Shown here piece after piece: positions 31,134-42,185 of a stretch of DNA of 64,000 nt. The DNA is from Providencia stuartii (GTDB lineage: Bacteria; Pseudomonadota; Gammaproteobacteria; Enterobacterales; Enterobacteriaceae), in assembly GCA_900455155.1 (NCBI GenBank), contig UGUC01000002.1, forward strand, positions 2,232,001-2,296,000, given 5' to 3'. Numbering within the stretch: the stretch's first letter is position 1; each line of letters opens with the position of its first letter. The notes under the pieces are model-generated. The model was not told the origin of the DNA and ran no database searches. It saw only the letters and a program-made list of their open reading frames with translations. The position numbers and the translations under genes are program-made.

Positions 31134-31550
31134 ATGAAAAAGAATATATTTTCATATTTAATTATTGCTCTTATCGCAGGCGGCTCATTTGTTGCTGGCA
31201 TGATGGCAAATTATACCCCTGATCTGGATATCGTTAAAAAATCACAAAAAGCAGTGGAGGATTTCCTTACATTTCCCGAAACCGCCGAATATAAAAATGT
31301 TCATTACTATGAAATTCGGCAAACACTCGATCACGGAATACTCGGTTATGTATGTGGTGAGGTACTCGTTTTTAAAAGCGAAAATTCCTTTGGCTATAAA
31401 CGATTCCTCGTCAAAACATATATGCATCAAGATGGAAGAAATGTCGTTTCTATCCCTTTAATTGAACGTTCTGGAAATATTTTTCCTAACGACAACTTCA
31501 ACATCATCTGGGATCAATTTTGCCGTGAACAATCTGATAAGAAAGAATAA
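31134..31550 (+). CDS. Exported or membrane-anchored protein of unknown function
   Basis: A protein of 138 residues. N-terminal hydrophobic segment (YLIIALIAGGSFVAGMMA) is a signal anchor or signal peptide. The rest is soluble: DFLTFPETAEYKNVHYYEIR, then YVCGEVLVFKS, GYKRFLVKTYM and WDQFCREQ. The pattern FPxTAEyKnVhyY plus xCGEVxxxN/S...GYkrF recurs in small exported proteins of many bacteria, but I know no function. Two cysteines could pair. Good ribosome site (AAAGAG) before ATG. Stands alone, with its own AT-rich upstream region. Confidence 0.65.
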   Translation: MKKNIFSYLIIALIAGGSFVAGMMANYTPDLDIVKKSQKAVEDFLTFPETAEYKNVHYYEIRQTLDHGILGYVCGEVLVFKSENSFGYKRFLVKTYMHQDGRNVVSIPLIERSGNIFPNDNFNIIWDQFCREQSDKKE

Positions 31551-32252
31551 TCTCTTTTGACGCCTGTAGTATGCAACTTAACCTTTATCAGCTCACCTTT
31601 TTGGCTTAGTAATAAATCACTCTTAATAAACCAGCACGCCCTCTTTTCTTCAACCCATTGATGAATATTGTTAATCTCCTTCAATTCATGTCTATTTATT
31701 ACATAAGCCAAAAAGCCAATCTATTGAATACACAAGAAAATTTCACATAAGCAATATTAATATCTTTAAAAATATTAACACTTGACGTGTGTTTTGATAC
31801 ACAGTTCACATTTTTATCATCGGATTTATACGGTACATTAGTGTCAAGTCAAACGAAGGGAGAGATATCTCATCATTGAGGAATAAAAATTAATGTTGAT
31901 GTTCTTTAATCACATTAACCAGTATCAATGTCGTTACACCATAAAATAGTAAATAATAATATTCGCAAAAATAAAAGTATAATATTTAACCAGTTTGAAT
32001 ACTGAACTCTAATACCAGGGAATTTATTAGTACCAGTGTTATATCATTTCCTATCTGATATAGCGGCGTAACAAAATATTACGCTTGTAATATAAAATAA
32101 CATGCTAAGTTGAATACTTAAGTTATTATCATATAAACATTATATATTTAAGCTATGTATCAACGAAAAGCTAAGATATTTATTAAAAACTAACGGTCTT
32201 CATCATGTACGTAGATATGCTATAGTACCGATTGCATAATTATAATATCGCT
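31551..32252. other. Gene-poor AT-rich region
   Basis: No credible protein gene on either strand. Short repeats ACTTGAC and GTCAAGT (about 31788-31852) face each other about 50 bases apart. Its right end holds the possible promoter of the candidate small RNA. Confidence 0.4.
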
Positions 32253-32318
32253 GTAAAGAACAAATCATGTAGTAGTGATTTCATTCAGTTAGAGTCCCTA
32301 AAGGGACTCTTTTTTTTA
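32253..32318 (+). ncRNA. Candidate small RNA ending at an orphan terminator
   Basis: A near-ideal terminator on plus (AGAGTCCCT-AA-AGGGACTCT then eight T, 32291-32318) has no protein gene ending upstream: the nearest plus-strand stop is at 31550. A TATAAT box at 32241-32246 would start a transcript near 32253, giving about 66 bases. There is no good -35 box and I recognise no known RNA family. The T-run is only on plus, so it does not serve the minus-strand glucosidase. Confidence 0.35.
32291..32318 (+). terminator. Strong orphan rho-independent terminator
   Basis: 9-bp perfect stem (32291-32299 and 32302-32310), 2-base centre, T8 tail. It points towards the 3' end of the minus-strand glucosidase gene. 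Confidence 0.85.
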
Positions 32319-32341
32319 TGTTTTAATATGGAAAAAAGCAA

Positions 32342-33772
<1,431 letters not shown>

Positions 33773-35207
33773 AATTACCCTCATTCAATAGTGAAAAAAT
33801 TATTTACTTTCTGGTTAACAAAAATTTTTTATATTTCTTTGGCGATACTGTTTTTGTTTATCTTACCTATTAATTATTTATTGATAATTAATGACGGCAA
33901 TATCTATTAACTCCCTATTAATCATCTTTATTAATCACAAAATCAGTAGAAACTATTGCGGCAATAGCCACAACTATCCGTCGATTAAAGATAAAAACAA
34001 TGCCATTTTGAATAGTAATTATTTTTTGTGATGCACCACACACAATAAAAAAACCACACACGTAATAAAGCGCTATGCCACATCATTCATATCGATAAAA
34101 TAATAATCATTTGATTGATTATTTTATTTACAATATTTTATCTATAAGGGGGGGAGTTTTGTTAGAGAATAATGTTTTTATTGATAGGATAAATTAAAAA
34201 AAGCGTCATAATTACAAAAACCCAATACTATCAATTAGTTAACAATCATTTCTTACTTGCTTTACTAAATACCACTATCGTTTTTTGATCATTAAAATAG
34301 TGGTTTCAAGCAATAAGGTGATTAAATCATAAAAGATAGCAACAAGGTGCCCATACTCTCAATCATGTTTTCCTGGCAGAAATACTCCAATGGGTTAAAA
34401 ATCATATTTATGGTATTGATAATGGAATAACCTAGTAGGTCAGTTATATCAACTGTTGGCATACTCATTCCTCATTTTGATGGCTCTCAGCAGGATAAAT
34501 AATCCAATTAAAACTATCAATCAGAATCGTGTTAAAACTCATCTATTAAATACACCACCTATTTATCCCCTTTGTCAATATTATGTGATGACTAAAATAC
34601 AATCGATAAGCTAAAAAATGTTTTCACTGCCTTTAAATGAAAACATGCTAAATCGCCCAATAACCCTAACTTATCTTAAATTTATCGATATCAAATCGTG
34701 ATTATTACCTGACGTTTTAATTATAATAGCATCACAATATAATTAAATCACCTATATAGTGGTTAATAGAATGCTTATTTAGAATACGCGAGATATTTTA
34801 TTAAAAGAATAAAATTGTGAAGTCGATCAATCTAAAAACCACTATAAAAAAGTTAAGTATTAACACTTAACCTTATTTCCACACCAACTTAATCATTGAT
34901 GTTTTAATAATAATTCCAGCATGAAATATTCTTATTAGAAAGGATAAGAATAAAAAATAACCCATTCAAATCAATCAGATGGAAACAACATCCATTGCCT
35001 TTTATATCTCTTTATTATTTTAATTTAAATATTTCATCGTAATAATAAATTTTATAAATTACTTTTTACGGCCCTGCATTAAAAAAAGATAAAATCAGCC
35101 AGTTTGATAATTTGGTGTAATATTAAATAGCACAAATAGCTAATAAAAACTTCAATAATTTATTTAAATCATATACACTCAGCATGAAACAATAAAAAGG
35201 AATTGTT
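33773..35207. other. 1.4-kb gene-poor AT-rich region
   Basis: No conserved gene recognised. It contains a G-run (34148-34154), a possible 46-codon minus-strand frame (34322-34462) and an inverted repeat ACCACTAT / ATAGTGGT (34271-34304). GC is visibly below the flanking genes. Confidence 0.4.
34322..34462 (-). CDS. Possible small protein, 46 residues
   Basis: ATG 34462 has AGGAATGAG directly upstream, a strong ribosome site, and runs to TAA at 34322. The product begins MPTVDITDLLGYSIINT and ends TLLLSFMI. It is moderately hydrophobic, with one cysteine. A small hairpin (34271-34304) follows. I recognise no family. The main support is the ribosome site, so this may be chance. Confidence 0.25.
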   Translation of the reverse strand: MPTVDITDLLGYSIINTINMIFNPLEYFCQENMIESMGTLLLSFMI

Positions 35208-35423
35208 ATGTTTAGATTTTTTGAAACATTTTTTAATGAGCTGTCCAATATAATGACTGCAAATAGCCGACGTATCATTGTGACAATCTTAGCTGTCGCA
35301 ACGATTTCAACAACAGTAACCATGGAGTCTATCAACATCTATTTTATAGCCGCATTTATATTTATTAGTTTTTCACTATATCTACCTGAAATATATAAAT
35401 TTATAATGAACAGGGTAAACTAA
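35208..35423 (+). CDS. Small two-helix membrane protein, unknown function
   Basis: A protein of 71 residues with a good ribosome site (AAAAAGGAATTGTTATG). An N-terminal amphipathic stretch (FRFFETFFNELSNIM) is followed by two hydrophobic segments (RIIVTILAVATISTTVTM; IYFIAAFIFISFSLYL) separated by ESIN, and a short basic tail. No family recognised. Isolated in a gene-poor region; the start is set by the ribosome site. Confidence 0.5.
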   Translation: MFRFFETFFNELSNIMTANSRRIIVTILAVATISTTVTMESINIYFIAAFIFISFSLYLPEIYKFIMNRVN

Positions 35424-36088
35424 GTAACGTTGAATACATTGAGCTATAACATTTGACTTTGTCTTTTTAACAACACACATGCACCTGTTTTTGCCGTTAG
35501 TTGATTAAAAATTACGTATTAGCACCTAATTCACTTTTTATCATAAATCAAAAGAGCAATACGTAATCAGTAAAAATAACTATCAATGGTCACTAATCAC
35601 ATCAGCAAAGATAAAAGCCTGAGTATTGTTATCCTTAAAGTCAGAGTAAATACCTACGACCCGCCTTAAATACAGTTAGCTTCATTTGTAATGATGCTCA
35701 ATCGCTGTTTCTTCCTTTAAATACCTATTAACCATGGCTGCTTTGTCACCTCACTTTCTATATCTTACGACAACCAATCAACCGATATAAATTTCTACCA
35801 TCATGGTACATCACCGTATTACCACTGCTTCAAAAAGTAGCTGTATCCGTTAGCGTAAATACAATCATTCCTTTCTGCATAGAAAGAGATAAGAAATTAA
35901 ATGGCCCACATATTTTGTATTTTCCTTTACACGAATGAGATGACTCCCCTCCTGCATGGATTCTCGAATGCGCTAATAGCGGCCTTATTTAGCATTAGCA
36001 TGAGGGAATAGATTGCAGAAAGCAAAAAAATGCCTCACAAGGAGGGCTGTTATCAAATATGGGTCGGATAACTTAAAATCGATTTAAT
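35424..36088. other. Gene-poor region with a possible decayed reading frame
   Basis: About 660 bases with no intact gene. On minus, between about 36040 and 35780, protein-like pieces occur in neighbouring frames (NKAAISAFENPCRRG; CKGKYKICGPFNFLSLSMQK; then GNTVMYHDGRNLYRLIGCRK), interrupted by one stop or a frame break. I recognise no family; it may be a decayed or error-broken small gene downstream of the deaminase. Confidence 0.25.
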
Positions 36089-37504
36089 CTAAAATCTGTA
36101 AAGGCTAAATGGTTTCACATCCAATGAAGGTTCTTTACCTAACAGTAGATCTGCCGTGATTTCAGAAGAAACAGGGCTTTCTGTCATACCCCAACCTGTC
36201 GCGGTGTTAATCACCAGACCTGGGTATTCATTAACTTGAGAAATGATAGGATTCTCATCTGGTGCTATCGCCATCGCACCACTCCACTGGTCGATAAGTT
36301 TAGAGTCTTTAAATGCAGGGAACTCTGCTTTCAATTTCTCTAATGAAGAATTTAGCTCAGGAATATCTGGCAGTGCGGTCATATTCCTATTTTTCTCAAA
36401 CGGAGAAACTTCGTCTAGCTCCCAGTGTGTCGGTTGTGTAAATGAATTAATTAACTGTTCATTTAATGAAATGTGTACTGGGAAATCTGGCATTGATAGC
36501 AATGGCAGATATTTATAACCATAGATAAATGATTCTTTTACGACTGGAGCAACGATCACACGAGGTGAAGTCGCATAGGTGCCATCAGCTTGCTCACGGA
36601 AGAAAATGTTACCTGGTAAAGCGACGTTACCACCCGGTGCAGTAGGTGAACCACTGATCAATTGCTGAGATTGGTAAGCCGGTAATGTTGGTACGTCAAC
36701 ATTCAGATTTTGCATGAACAGTCTAGACCATACACCGCCAGCAACAACCACTCTAGAAGTTTTAATCGCACCTTTTTCTGTCACAACATCAGAAATTGCA
36801 CCCGCTTGAGTTTCTAAGCCTCTTGCAGCACAGTTTGTGTAGATCTTAACCCCAATTTTTTTAGCGTATTCCGCCATAACAAAGGTTGCAATCTCAGCAT
36901 CTAGGCTACCTGAGTCTTCTTCAAAACCGGCGATTGTCCAATTTGATGTAGCTCCACGAAGGCGCTGATTTAATTCATCACCTTCAATAATTCTAGTTTT
37001 GAATGGAATATCTGAACCGACATTCTTACTTCTTGTATCAATCCATTTTCTGACGTGATCTAAATCTTCTTCATCAAGAGGAACTTCTACGCGCCCTTGA
37101 GTACGATAGCTAGTATCGACACCCACTTTCGCATTCATTTCTCTCCAACGCTGTTTACCAATATGATGAAGCAGGAATGTCTCATCAGGCATTTTGTAAG
37201 TAATGACTTGGCCATAGAATCTAGAAGATTGTTCGCCAGCAATATTCCCCTTCTCAACGATTACAACAGACAAGCCGCGTTCAACAAGATTGATAGCGGT
37301 CATAATACCTAAAATACCAGCACCAATCACAACAACGTCAGCTTGCTTAGGTAGAGGACCTGCGGTTCCTTCAACAAACCCATGTCTTGGTGTGCCAGGA
37401 ACAAATCTACCTTCTCGAGTTAACATCGGGGTTAAAATTCCCGCCCCACCAGCCACGGCTACAACAGCCCCGCCGATAAGAAACTTTCTTCTAGTTATTG
37501 CCAT
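36089..37504 (-). CDS. Membrane-bound L-amino-acid deaminase
   Basis: Flavoenzyme that converts L-amino acids to 2-oxo acids and ammonia, passing electrons to the respiratory chain. This activity (the phenylalanine deaminase test) marks Proteus, Providencia and Morganella. 471 residues. The N-terminal RRKFLIGGAVVAVAGGAG is a Tat-like motif plus membrane segment. FAD site VVVIGAGILGIMTAINL (GxGxxG at about 61-66), EKGNIAGEQSSRFYGQ, GFEEDSGSLD, WSGAMAIAPDENPIIS and VINTATGWGMTESPVSSEIT. It aligns along its whole length with the Proteus mirabilis enzyme as I remember it. Monocistronic, with long gene-free flanks. No frame break, which fits good sequence away from homopolymers. Confidence 0.95.
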   Translation of the reverse strand: MAITRRKFLIGGAVVAVAGGAGILTPMLTREGRFVPGTPRHGFVEGTAGPLPKQADVVVIGAGILGIMTAINLVERGLSVVIVEKGNIAGEQSSRFYGQVITYKMPDETFLLHHIGKQRWREMNAKVGVDTSYRTQGRVEVPLDEEDLDHVRKWIDTRSKNVGSDIPFKTRIIEGDELNQRLRGATSNWTIAGFEEDSGSLDAEIATFVMAEYAKKIGVKIYTNCAARGLETQAGAISDVVTEKGAIKTSRVVVAGGVWSRLFMQNLNVDVPTLPAYQSQQLISGSPTAPGGNVALPGNIFFREQADGTYATSPRVIVAPVVKESFIYGYKYLPLLSMPDFPVHISLNEQLINSFTQPTHWELDEVSPFEKNRNMTALPDIPELNSSLEKLKAEFPAFKDSKLIDQWSGAMAIAPDENPIISQVNEYPGLVINTATGWGMTESPVSSEITADLLLGKEPSLDVKPFSLYRF

Positions 37505-38564
37505 TTTAAAACATTTCCTTTTATCAAATGAACGTCAGTATCTAAATAATAAGATCATCATTTAATTTTTATTTGTAACGTAATTGTATTCTAATTTAGA
37601 TTAAAATTAAATTTATTTGTTAAAAATTATTTTTAATGAATGTTTATTCATAAAATAAAAATAGAATATTAACTAAATAAAACTGAATACTTTTTAGACA
37701 AACAGCAATGCAAAACCCCTATTCTATCAATATCGGAACTTCTGCAAGATATAATATATTTAGCGCTAACAGAAAAATGACAAGTCACTATAAATGAATA
37801 GTTATTTTCATTATTTAAAAGAAAAACACTTTGGTCGCTAGGGAGAATTTGTAACATCTGTAGGAAAATTAACCTATCGTAGACCTACGATTTGGGCAAT
37901 ATTAAAGCTAACAGGATACGTTATTTTACTTAAGTATTTTATCAATTCATTTTTAGCTTAATATATCAATAACCATTAAAAAAAGAGGGACTCTTGAATC
38001 ACTCTTACGGATATTATTGACCACTTATTAATTAAGGTCTTTTTATGCCATCGCACTTTACTCTCTATTATTTTAAGATTAAATTTCACACTAAAATTAA
38101 CCTTATTCTTTGAGCTGTTATGACGAGACTATTCATGTTAGTTAAAGCTATTTAATGGTTATCTCATATCTCACCACAATTTAACCTACAGTGCTTACGT
38201 ATTGTATTATCAGTACCTAAACCCCGACTTTCTTCGAATCAAAGAATAAATTATATTGATATAAAACTGGGAGCTAGAACAAATAATAGGCGCCCTTTGT
38301 CAACCTTTTCTCACTCATTCATTTTCATTGCTAGGCCTAGCTTTGTCGGTATTTCCCTTTCAAGGCTGATCAAAAAAATCATGCTTAAAAATAAGGTGGT
38401 CTAGAGAGGTGCTGATCTGATATCAACTAAACTGTGCTATATTCAATTTAGTCTGATATAAAAATCCCCCAGTCCGAGTTAGGAGCTTCCTCCTAACTCA
38501 TTGGATATTAAATGATGGCACAACAATAATTCTTTTTGCCTATAAGAAGTGATTGTGATGAAAC
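37505..38564. other. 1.06-kb gene-poor region upstream of the deaminase
   Basis: Should hold the deaminase promoter at its left end. A 39-codon plus-strand frame without ATG (about 37843-37962) ends in a membrane-like helix (LTGYVILLKYFINSFLA). Two inverted repeats lie at 38420-38459 and 38476-38499. No conserved gene recognised. Confidence 0.4.
38420..38499. repeat. Two adjacent inverted repeats
   Basis: First: ATATCAACTAAA / TTTAGTCTGATAT (38420-38431 and 38447-38459), one unpaired base. Second: GAGTTAGGAG-CTTC-CTCCTAACTC (38476-38499), perfect 10-bp stem with a tetraloop and no T-run beside it. Could be RNA structure or the end of a mobile element; no transposase is adjacent. Confidence 0.5.
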
Positions 38565-39139
38565 TTATTTTTTATATTTATTATAAAATTCTTCACCGCA
38601 CATCACTTTAGTAAAGTCGCTGCCAACGGTCATTACAGATAAAGGCTTAACTTTATCGACATAGATAAAGTGGTTTCTAATCTTATCTTTTTCTTTCACT
38701 GGTTTTACTTGACCATTTTCTATTTGGTCAGAGTCATAATTCACACAATACCCAATTGTGTTAGCCGTTTTTTTATCTTTTACCACCATGATTTCATTAT
38801 ATTTAAAACGATAACCTTGGTTTGTCTTTAGCTAACTGTTCTTTCGTTTTATCGCTTCTCGCAAAAGGGCTTGATACGCGATATAGAGCATCAGCATATT
38901 CAGCATCCATTTTTTTGCTGACAAACTGTTGATCAGCAGAGCTAGCAGAAGCGTAAGTCACACCCTGCTGTGTTGTTTTAATACTATATGCTTCCCATTC
39001 CTCTGACTCTTGAACAACTGGGTTGGCGTCGCTCAGAATATTCGCGAATTCACCCCACATATCATTATTTTGAGCTACAGCCTGTAACCAACAATGTGGC
39101 GGCGCTAAGTACTGTAATTGAGAGAATATGTTTTTTCAT
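38565..39139 (-). CDS. Hypothetical lipoprotein (two frame breaks)
   Basis: Outer- or inner-membrane lipoprotein of unknown function. Lipobox LLVTGC with Cys21 after MKKHILSITVLSAATL. The frame breaks at T-run 39068-39071 and at 38819-38820; removing one base at each joins GCSSNNDMWGEFANIL, then KDKQGYRFKYNEIMVVKDKK, ending FYNKYKK, about 190 residues. The mature part has QQGVTYASASSADQQF and IGYCVNYDSDQIENG. Resembles small surface lipoproteins of enterobacteria, but I cannot name it. The start ATG 39139 follows an AGGGTAAA ribosome site. Confidence 0.6.
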
Positions 39140-39639
39140 TTTTACCCTAAAAGTTAAGATTAATGGTACGCGATAGATTTGTAACCAATGATTTTTAAAG
39201 TATTTTCATTGTATCTAGGAAATAAATAATCTGCAAATAGGCGCCTTAATATCAATTACCATTAAATTTATCAGATAAATTAAGCATAGAAACTACAAGG
39301 TAATAAACAAACTATCACATCAATTTAATCCGATATTTAAAAATAAAATTTCTATCAATAGCCCTAATGATGGGCACTGAGTTTATATAAAAAGTCGACG
39401 GAGGTTGTGATCTGTCTCTTTCCTACTCTCGATTTGTTCATCACGACAAAATTAAATTTAAAATAAAAAACACACATCATTATTAAGTATTAATAACTAA
39501 ATTTGTCAGATATATCTTAATTCTCACTTCATTAAAAATAAGAAATATCCTACTCACCAAGAGAATTAAATACTATACTTTGATTTTTATTGTTCGTATG
39601 CAGCATACGATAGTCAGTAAAATTAAAGGCTGGACATTC
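39140..39639. other. Intergenic, nothing recognised
   Basis: 500 AT-rich bases between the divergent lipoprotein and small membrane protein genes. No credible gene; promoters of both should lie here. Confidence 0.4.
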
Positions 39640-39810
39640 ATGTTTTCTCTACGCGGCTACGCATTATATTTTTATATTTTTTCTATCCTCTTTTTTATCG
39701 CACCGCTTGTCTATGTCATAATAAATGAAGATAAAAATAACTTACTGACCTTCTTAAGCAGCCTTACAATAATTTTTTATGTTATCGTCTGTATGGCAAT
39801 ATTTTTTTAA
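39640..39810 (+). CDS. Small two-helix membrane protein
   Basis: A protein of 56 residues beginning MFSLRGYALYFYIF, with two hydrophobic segments (YFYIFSILFFIAPLVYVII; FLSSLTIIFYVIVCMAIFF) joined by the charged turn NEDKNN. AAAGG lies 9 bases upstream of ATG 39640; the frame is open from 39580 but that start has no ribosome site. No family recognised. Confidence 0.45.
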   Translation: MFSLRGYALYFYIFSILFFIAPLVYVIINEDKNNLLTFLSSLTIIFYVIVCMAIFF

Positions 39811-40158
39811 ATTAAGGTAATTAGCAAAATAAAATTCGCTATTTTTATAGTCTCCTTCTTTGTGCGATACACGTTTTTTTAATATTCTTTGCCTTTTCAC
39901 CTTCTTAAGTCATTTTTCAGTATCGAGGTATTCAGACTAGCCAATGATTAAGCGATAAGTTCAATAACAGCATTTAGTTTCGCCTTAGCCCAGAGGTTAG
40001 CCAGCTACCACAGTCACAGCGATCAATTAACGTCACATTTTAAGCAAAGGCTCTGCTTGAGCATGCCAATCTCAGTTAACTCTTATTTAAAATATTACCC
40101 CTCTTTTTTATTATCTGACTTATCTCTTACATTGGATTCTTACAAGCAAGGTACGAAT
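39811..40158. other. Intergenic, nothing recognised
   Basis: About 350 bases. On minus, a short protein-like stretch (LANLWAKAKLNAVIELIA, about 39955-40010) is flanked by stops. It is too short to call. Confidence 0.3.
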
Positions 40159-40491
40159 ATGGGCGTTTCTATTTATTATTCCGCAACAAAAAAGACTCCT
40201 TTCAATATTGAAGAAAAAAATACGTTTGAAACCATGGTAAATCAGTTGAATCAAGCCTTTCCATACAAAGAAGATGCGGAGACTCTCTATTTTTATGAAG
40301 AGCCATCAGATCAATTCTTACTACAAGGTTCAACAAAATTACCACTTGATGATGAGTCCATTTTGCTCGAGTCTATCGATTACTGGTTAGATTGTCTTTC
40401 GCAATTAACTCTAGCGTTTTCGACAGCACAATGGAGTGTTAGCATCGAAGACTCAGAAGCTACATGGGTTGATGATCATTGGGAAATGTAA
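40159..40491 (+). CDS. Small acidic cytoplasmic protein, unknown function
   Basis: A protein of 110 residues beginning MGVSIYYSATKKTPFNIEEK and ending DSEATWVDDHWEM. Soluble, acidic, with aromatic clusters (LYFYEEPSDQFLLQGSTK; DYWLDCLSQLTLAF). The MGVSIYYxA start is shared by a group of uncharacterised enterobacterial proteins. The frame is open from 40057, but ATG 40159 has AAGG 6 bases upstream and fits that group. Acidity and size would fit an immunity-type protein, but no toxin gene is adjacent, so that is only a guess. Confidence 0.55.
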   Translation: MGVSIYYSATKKTPFNIEEKNTFETMVNQLNQAFPYKEDAETLYFYEEPSDQFLLQGSTKLPLDDESILLESIDYWLDCLSQLTLAFSTAQWSVSIEDSEATWVDDHWEM

Positions 40492-40593
40492 TATTACGGG
40501 TAATCTAGAAATAGGATTATTTGCTATAATTAATTATTCCTATTCCCTCTCTTACCAATAAATACCCTTTATGTTTGAAGTACCAAATAATTA

Positions 40594-40620
40594 AAAAGAC
40601 CCAACCAATGCGGGTCTTAT
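40594..40620 (-). terminator. Terminator of the lpxP-like gene
   Basis: On minus: AAGACCC, loop of about 8, GGGTCTT, then TTTAA. It lies 40 bases beyond the lpxP-like stop and 100 bases after the convergent small gene. Confidence 0.65.
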
Positions 40621-40659
40621 ATTATAGGGGGAATCCTCCTTATCTTGCGTCACCATTTT

Positions 40660-41585
40660 CTAAATATAGAGAGAAGGCTCCCCATCAGGGCGAGTTTTAA
40701 ACCTTCTATGCGCCCACAAGTACTGCTCTGGTGCTTTCATTATTTCTTTCTCTAGTACAGAGTTAATTGTCGCGGCATCATGTAGCGTATCGCTAGTTGG
40801 GTAATTGACTATTTCTTTCCCTAGCACCAAGTCATAACTAATACCATTACGGTTACGTAGCAGTGTGACAGTTAATGTTGGTGAGTGAGATAATTGAGCA
40901 AGCGTTGATGTACCTTTTGACGTTGAAGTATTTTTGACTGAAAAAAACGGAGCAAATACAGTTCCCTTTCGACCAAAATCTTGGTCAGGTGCGAACCAAA
41001 TGGCCTTGCCACTTTTTAATTCTTGAACCATAAATCTTAAATTTTTACGATCAATCATTCCTTTGCCAGAACGACATCGACCCTTTGTTTGAATATATTC
41101 CATTGCTTTGTTGTTATGTGGTCGATACATCGCATTTACAGGAAAGCATAGCCCCATAATTCTGCCACCTAACTCCAGCGACATAAAATGAACCCCAACG
41201 ATAATTACCCCTTTATTTTTGGCAATAGCTTCTTGATAATTAGATATTCCTTTGACTTGAAAGAGCTTTTTAATTCTTTTATCACTCCAGAACCACGCTA
41301 TTCCGGTTTCAAATAACGCAATACCTAGCGATCTCAAGTTTTCGATAACTAAATCGTCTATTTCTTTGCGGTTTTTATTTGGAAAACACAATTCTAAGTT
41401 TCTTTTTATAATGGAAACTCGTCTTTTAATAAAATACTTCGAATTAACCCCCAAAAATGCACCAAGCCGAACAAGCCATTTATAAGGGAGTTGAACCAAT
41501 AAAAATAAAATAACAATTCCTAACCATGTTGTAGCGTATTTTGGGATGGAGTAACTTTAGGGGAGAACAGGTTTTTAGCGTACAT
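40660..41585 (-). CDS. lpxP: LpxP/LpxL-type lipid A late acyltransferase (one frame break)
   Basis: Inner-membrane enzyme that adds a secondary acyl chain to Kdo2-lipid IVA. Catalytic H(x4)E motif in VGVHFMSLELGGR; also RNLELCFPN, FETGIAWFWSDKR, MYRPHNNKAMEYIQTKGR, IWFAPDQDFGRKG and LWAHRRFKTRPDGEPSLYI. These are closer to LpxP (cold-induced palmitoleoyl transfer) than LpxL. The ATG at 41499 would miss the membrane anchor. One base is missing in T-run 41539-41542, and restoring it joins NLFSPKVTPSQ to ATTWLGIVILFLLVQLPY, with start ATG 41585 and about 308 residues against 306 in E. coli. LpxL remains possible. Confidence 0.82.
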
Positions 41586-41862
41586 ATGTATCTCAACACT
41601 TCGTCTTTGCGATATGCAATGTAAGTTAGACAGTTATTCTTATTTTTAATTCAAAAATTTCATCAATCCGCTATCGTCTGTTTACCCTTTGTTTTCAATA
41701 AGATAAATGATAGAGAAAAGATATCAATCACTTTGTAATGATTGATTTTATATATCACGCACCTAATGGGTATAAAAGTTTAAATCACCATTTAGCGAAG
41801 ACATATCAAAAATAGTTAAAAACACTAACTCATCATACCCCTAATAATAGCTATGAGTATTA

Positions 41863-42185
41863 TCATCTATCAAATTTTCTGCCATTTGTTGATTTTAAAT
41901 AGGCATATTCACTATAGGGAAGTTTGATAATAATATTATCTTTATCAATAGCGCTTCCTAACATTGTCATCCTACAGAGTAAATTAACCTTGCCGACTCT
42001 CTGCATACATAATCCGTCAGGACTTTCAAAAAAAACGCATATCACCTTTCTTCCACATAACAACAGTGGACACCATCCGGTATTGCGCCTATTGGCTGAA
42101 CAGTAAAAATTGTCAGCTTATTATATGCAAATACTGATATTGCACTGATTAAAACAATAAATATTATTAGTATTTTCTTTATCAT
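41863..42185 (-). CDS. Small exported protein, second of a pair (one frame break)
   Basis: Starts ATG 42185, directly after the stop of the gene before it. N-terminal hydrophobic segment (ILIIFIVLISAISVFAY) is a signal peptide or anchor; then TIFTVQPIGAIPDG. The frame breaks near 42067-42073, where one base seems missing, and continues LLLCGRKVICVFFESPDGLC, VGKVNLLCRMTML and IIIKLPYSEYAYLKSTNGRK, about 107 residues. Cysteines occur in the mature part. No function known; close coupling suggests it acts with the DGNSYS-repeat protein. Confidence 0.45.

Noticed and set aside
39955..40010. Short minus-strand stretch LANLWAKAKLNAVIELIA
   Set aside because: Only 18 codons between stops and no family recognised; cannot be separated from chance.
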